Of a stretch of DNA of 64,000 nt, positions 60,855-64,000 are shown piece after piece. The position numbers were made by a program, and so were the translations under genes. Where the stretch lies: assembly GCA_030151165.1 (NCBI GenBank), contig JASLEM010000454.1, positions 1-64,000 of the forward strand. Direction: 5' to 3'. The notes beneath the pieces were generated by a model. That model ran no database searches, was not told where the DNA came from, and was given only the letters and a program-made list of their open reading frames with translations. Within the stretch, counting starts at the first letter, position 1. Each line of letters opens with the position of its first letter. This DNA comes from Burkholderiaceae bacterium. GTDB lineage: Bacteria; Pseudomonadota; Gammaproteobacteria; Burkholderiales; Burkholderiaceae.

Positions 60855-60920
60855 CGTCGTTGTGCGGGGAAGTGGAAGACGGCGCAGTGTAGGGAACGCG
60901 ACAGCGGACACCGAGCGGCA

Positions 60921-60975
60921 GCCGACGAACTGCACGACGGCCGGACGAGCCGCGCATCCCGGCCGACGAACTGCA
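60921..60975. repeat. 14-bp direct repeat in the cpdB upstream region
   Basis: GCCGACGAACTGCA occurs at 60921-60934 and 60962-60975, 41 bp apart. The rest of the 363-bp gap (60855-61217) shows no convincing ORF apart from the Pho-box promoter. The repeat's role is unknown and may be chance in GC-rich DNA. Confidence 0.5.
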
Positions 60976-61142
60976 TCGCGCGGTCGAGCAGGCGCGGCCG
61001 GCACATACCCCCCTAATGCATCGGTAACGCGACGAAACAGCGAGATCGGCCAACGAGGTCGCGGCGTCGCCGCACTCCCCTAGGCAATACGCGGTTGCGC
61101 AACACCATACGGCGCGACGGAACGTGCGTTCACCGCGGCGCG

Positions 61143-61187
61143 CTGTCACGAACACGTCACCGCACCGTCACGCGAGGCCCCTATGGT
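61143..61187 (+). promoter_or_regulatory. Pho-box-like promoter of cpdB, three half-sites
   Basis: CTGTCAC-GAAC-ACGTCAC-CGCA-CCGTCAC (61143-61171): three 7-bp repeats each spaced by 4 bp, the strongest Pho-box-like array in the window. After exactly 10 nt comes TATGGT (61182-61187), a good -10, as in E. coli PhoB-dependent promoters. The cpdB ATG follows 30 nt later. Confidence 0.65.
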
Positions 61188-61217
61188 TCGCGGCTTTTGT
61201 CCAGATCGAAATATTCC

Positions 61218-63275
61218 ATGAACAAGATCTTCACGTCGGCGCGCCCGCACCACCGCGCACTCGTCGTCGCGCTCGCCGCGGCCGCCACCCTCTCCGCCTG
61301 CGGCGGCGACAGCGACCACCCCGTCGCCATCGCCCAGGGCACGACCGCCTCGCTGGCGCTGCTCGAGACCACCGACCTGCACCAGAACATCCTCAGCTAC
61401 AACTACTACACGCTGGCCGAGGACGACTCCGTCGGCCTCGAGCGCACGTCCACACTGATCAAGGCGGCGCGCGCGCAGTACCCGAACACGATGCTGTTCG
61501 ACGCCGGCGACATCATCCAGGGCACCGTGCTGGGCGACTACCAGGCGATCGTCAACAAGGTCCCCTGCACCGACAAGCTCGCGATCTTCAAGGCGATGGA
61601 CTCGATCGGCTACGACGCCGGCACCATCGGCAACCACGAGTTCAATTACGGCCTGGGGTATCTCGGCCAGGTCACCGGCCACCAGTTCAACGTCAAGAAC
61701 CTGCCCGCCGTCGCGAGCCAGGCGAAGTGCCAGGGCCCGGCGTATCCGCAGGTGCTGGCCAACGTCGTGAGCACGACCGACAACAAGCCGATCTTCGACC
61801 CGTACGTCATCCTCACGAAGACGCTGACCGCCACCGGCCCGGACGGCAAGCCGGTCACCGCGGACATCAAGATCGGCGTCATCGGCTTCACGCCGCCGCA
61901 GATCATGGCCTGGGACAAGGGCAACCTGGACGGCAACGTCACGACGACGGGCCTGCAGGAGACCGCGCAGAAGTACATCCCCGAGATGAAGGCCAAGGGC
62001 GCCGACATCATCGTGGCCGTCTCGCACGGCGGCCCGGACAGCGCGGCCTACTCGCCGACGATGGAGAACGGCAACCTGTACCTCGCGCAGGTGCCGGGCA
62101 TCGACGTGCTGCTGCAGGGCCACATGCACCAGGTGTTCCCGAACGCCGCCAGCACCGTCGCCGCGTTCAACATCGCGGGCGTCGACAAGAAGGCCGGCAC
62201 CGTGGCCGGCGTGCCGTCGGTGATGGCGAACTTCTGGGGCAAGAACCTGGGCGTCGTCAACCTCGCCGTCAAGTACACGCCGACGGGCTGGGCGATCGAC
62301 AAGACGCAGACCGCCGCGTCCACCGTCTCGACGCAGAACGCCGACAAGAGCTACGTCGCCGCCGACGCCACGATCGCGCCGCTGGTGCAGGCCGAGCACC
62401 AGGGCACGATCACCTACGTGAAGACGCCGATCGGCTCGTCCGACTTCCGCCTGACGACGTACTTCGCGGACGTCGGCGACATCACCGCGATCCAGGTCGT
62501 GAACCAGGCGCAGGCCGCGTACGTCAAGTCGTACGTCACCGCGAACCTGCCGCAGTACAAGGCGCTGCCGGTGCTGTCCGTGAGCGCGCCGTTCAAGAGC
62601 GGCTTCGCCGGCGGCGGCGACTACACGAACGTCGCGGCGGGCCCGATGGCCATCTTCAACGCGGCCGACCTGTACCTGTACGCGAACACGATCCAGGCCG
62701 TGCTCGTCACCGGCGCCGACCTGAAGGCGTGGCTCGAGACCTCGGCCCAGCGCTTCAACCAGATCGACCCGACGAAGACGACCCCGCAGGCGCTGGTCAG
62801 CGCCGACCCGGGCTACAACTTCGACGTGCTCGACGGCGACGGATCGATGAAGTACGAGATCGACGTGACCCAGCCGCTGGGCAGCCGCATCAAGAACTTC
62901 ACGTACAACGGCGCGCCGGTCGACCCGGCCGCGCAGTTCATCGTCGCGACGAACAACTACCGCGCGAGCGGCGGCGGCAACTTCCCGGGCCTGAACGGCA
63001 GCAAGACGATCTACCAGAGCCCGGACGCCAACCGCGACGTGCTGGTGAACTACGTCAAGGCGACCGCCAACATCACCAAGGCGACCAACGGCAGCGACCG
63101 CAGCTGGCACTTCACGCGCGTCACGACCGCCGGCCCGGTGACCTTCACCTCGGCCCCGGGCAACGCGGCGCTCGCGGCGGCTGACGGCATCGCGGGTGTC
63201 ACGCAGATCCAGGCCGACGACGGCAGCGGCAAGAACCTGGCCGTCTACCAGATCGACCTGAGCGTCCAGCAGTGA
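61218..63275 (+). CDS. cpdB: 2',3'-cyclic-nucleotide 2'-phosphodiesterase/3'-nucleotidase, lipoprotein
   Basis: 685-aa bifunctional enzyme of the CpdB/UshA metallophosphatase family. The N-terminal lipoprotein signal ends in LSACGG. Metal-binding motifs are LLETTDLHQNI, LFDAGDIIQG, GTIGNHEFNYG, VAVSHGGPD and LLQGHMHQVFP. The C-terminal 5'-nucleotidase domain is FRLTTYFADVGDI, TNNYRASGGG. It releases phosphate and nucleosides from 2',3'-cyclic nucleotides in the envelope, so PhoB control fits. ATG at 61218; the next gene overlaps its stop. Confidence 0.95.
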   Translation: MNKIFTSARPHHRALVVALAAAATLSACGGDSDHPVAIAQGTTASLALLETTDLHQNILSYNYYTLAEDDSVGLERTSTLIKAARAQYPNTMLFDAGDIIQGTVLGDYQAIVNKVPCTDKLAIFKAMDSIGYDAGTIGNHEFNYGLGYLGQVTGHQFNVKNLPAVASQAKCQGPAYPQVLANVVSTTDNKPIFDPYVILTKTLTATGPDGKPVTADIKIGVIGFTPPQIMAWDKGNLDGNVTTTGLQETAQKYIPEMKAKGADIIVAVSHGGPDSAAYSPTMENGNLYLAQVPGIDVLLQGHMHQVFPNAASTVAAFNIAGVDKKAGTVAGVPSVMANFWGKNLGVVNLAVKYTPTGWAIDKTQTAASTVSTQNADKSYVAADATIAPLVQAEHQGTITYVKTPIGSSDFRLTTYFADVGDITAIQVVNQAQAAYVKSYVTANLPQYKALPVLSVSAPFKSGFAGGGDYTNVAAGPMAIFNAADLYLYANTIQAVLVTGADLKAWLETSAQRFNQIDPTKTTPQALVSADPGYNFDVLDGDGSMKYEIDVTQPLGSRIKNFTYNGAPVDPAAQFIVATNNYRASGGGNFPGLNGSKTIYQSPDANRDVLVNYVKATANITKATNGSDRSWHFTRVTTAGPVTFTSAPGNAALAAADGIAGVTQIQADDGSGKNLAVYQIDLSVQQ

Positions 63276-64000
63276 AGCGTGCTCTCGTCGCCGGTGCGGC
63301 GGCGGTCGTCCTCGCGACGGCCGCCGGGCTGACGGTCGCGCGCCCGTACTGGGCCGCGCCCGACGCCGACCAGGCGCAGGCCTGGCTCAAGCAGGCCGCC
63401 GATGCCCACGACGGTAGCGCCGAGGCGTCGCTCGCGCGCTGGACGGATCGCGGCAACGCCGAGGCGCTGCACGCGTACGCGGCGCTGCTCGCGCACCGCA
63501 GCGACGCGGCCTCGCGCCGCCGGCTCGCCGACGTGCTCGCGCACGGCGCGCAGGCCGGCGACCCGCTCGCCGCGACGCAGTTCGCCACCTTGCTGTCGCA
63601 TGGCGCGAGCGTCGACGCCGGAACGCGCGCGCGCATCGCGGCGCTCTACGCGCAAGGCGCCGCCGGCGGCGTGCCCGAGGCGCAACGCATGCTCGCCACG
63701 CTCGCGCTCAACGGCGCGGGCGGCCCGGTCGACGCGGGCAAGGCCGCCGCGCTGCTCGAACAGGCCGCCGAGCAGGGCGACGCGCCCGCGATGTTCCTGC
63801 TCGCGAACCTGCTGCGCGCCGGCCAGGGCGTGCCCAAGGACGAGGCCCGCGCGCTGGCGCTCTACCAGCGCGCGGCCGACGCCGACTACGCGCCCGCGAA
63901 CCAGGCGCTGGCGCTGGCCTATCGCTACGGCGAACTCGGACTCGCCGCCGACCAGGCCGAGTCGCGCCTGATGGACCACGAAGCCGCCGAGGCCCTGGCC
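63272..64000 (+). CDS. Sel1-repeat/TPR-like exported protein, partial
   Basis: GTG at 63272 shares GTGA with the cpdB stop. The frame is open to the right edge (243 codons visible). Signal-like N-terminus VKRALVAGAAAVVLATAAGLTVA. Sel1-type repeats follow: GVPEAQRMLATLALNGAGG, KAAALLEQAAEQGDAPAMFLLANLLRAGQGVPKDEARALALYQRAADADYAPANQAL. Sel1 proteins act in protein-protein contacts in envelope processes. It is coupled to cpdB, so a joint role is possible. The C-terminus is outside the window. Confidence 0.85.
   Translation, partial: MKRALVAGAAAVVLATAAGLTVARPYWAAPDADQAQAWLKQAADAHDGSAEASLARWTDRGNAEALHAYAALLAHRSDAASRRRLADVLAHGAQAGDPLAATQFATLLSHGASVDAGTRARIAALYAQGAAGGVPEAQRMLATLALNGAGGPVDAGKAAALLEQAAEQGDAPAMFLLANLLRAGQGVPKDEARALALYQRAADADYAPANQALALAYRYGELGLAADQAESRLMDHEAAEALA

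Overview
The window is a GC-rich, densely coded chromosomal segment from a Gram-negative bacterium. The gene content (general porin, HAE/RND efflux operon with an outer-membrane lipoprotein, PoxB, LplT, Psd, CpdB, many hybrid kinases) fits a betaproteobacterium, probably Burkholderiales. Species cannot be read from the sequence. No rRNA, tRNA, insertion sequence or CRISPR array was recognised.

Region 1 (1-27 kb) is rich in signalling and stress genes. It holds a PAS/GAF sensor cut by the left edge, three hybrid histidine kinases, a CheB/CheR-type sensor, several single-domain response regulators, an RsbR-like STAS protein, a MEDS-domain gene and an EAL-CBS-GGDEF gene. Interleaved are stress-metabolism genes: two SDR dehydrogenases, a GH15 glucoamylase/trehalase-like enzyme, a zinc alcohol dehydrogenase, an alpha/beta hydrolase and a low-affinity iron permease-like protein. 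Three signalling genes look damaged: an in-frame amber codon in the MEDS gene, a probable one-base frameshift between CheB and CheR, and a one-base frameshift in EAL-GGDEF. A tight four-gene operon at 9.1-12.2 kb (acyl-CoA dehydrogenase, PIG-L deacetylase, methyltransferase, family 2 glycosyltransferase) looks like an uncharacterised glycoconjugate pathway.

Region 2 (27-35.5 kb). A c-di-GMP-I (GEMM) riboswitch on the minus strand precedes an unknown gene. Its expression platform appears to hide the Shine-Dalgarno of a short leader ORF. Next come a pyruvate kinase-like gene, a DUF47-PiT phosphate uptake pair, PoxB, and a fatty-acid desaturase coupled to a PhnD-like protein.

Region 3 (35.5-46.4 kb). 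An OmpR/QseB-type two-component system, a porin and a YncE-TolC-MFP-RND operon appear to share one promoter design: CTAA repeats at 11-bp period, then 10 nt, then a -10 beginning TA. I found it upstream of the regulator, the porin and the efflux operon. The efflux operon would start as a leaderless mRNA.

Region 4 (46.4-64 kb) is envelope and lipid biology. It has an MgtC-like protein, a divergent pair (LPG-synthase-like membrane protein and GT2), a 21-bp palindromic tandem-repeat array, psd divergent from a class III aminotransferase, a family 4 glycosyltransferase, lplT, a serine hydrolase, cpdB and a Sel1-repeat protein cut by the right edge. Pho-box-like direct repeats (7-4-7) lie upstream of DUF47-pit, the UPF0104/GT2 pair, the GT4 gene, lplT and cpdB. 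This suggests a phosphate-starvation regulon linking phosphate uptake, nucleotide scavenging and membrane lipid remodelling. These regulatory claims are inference from motif spacing.
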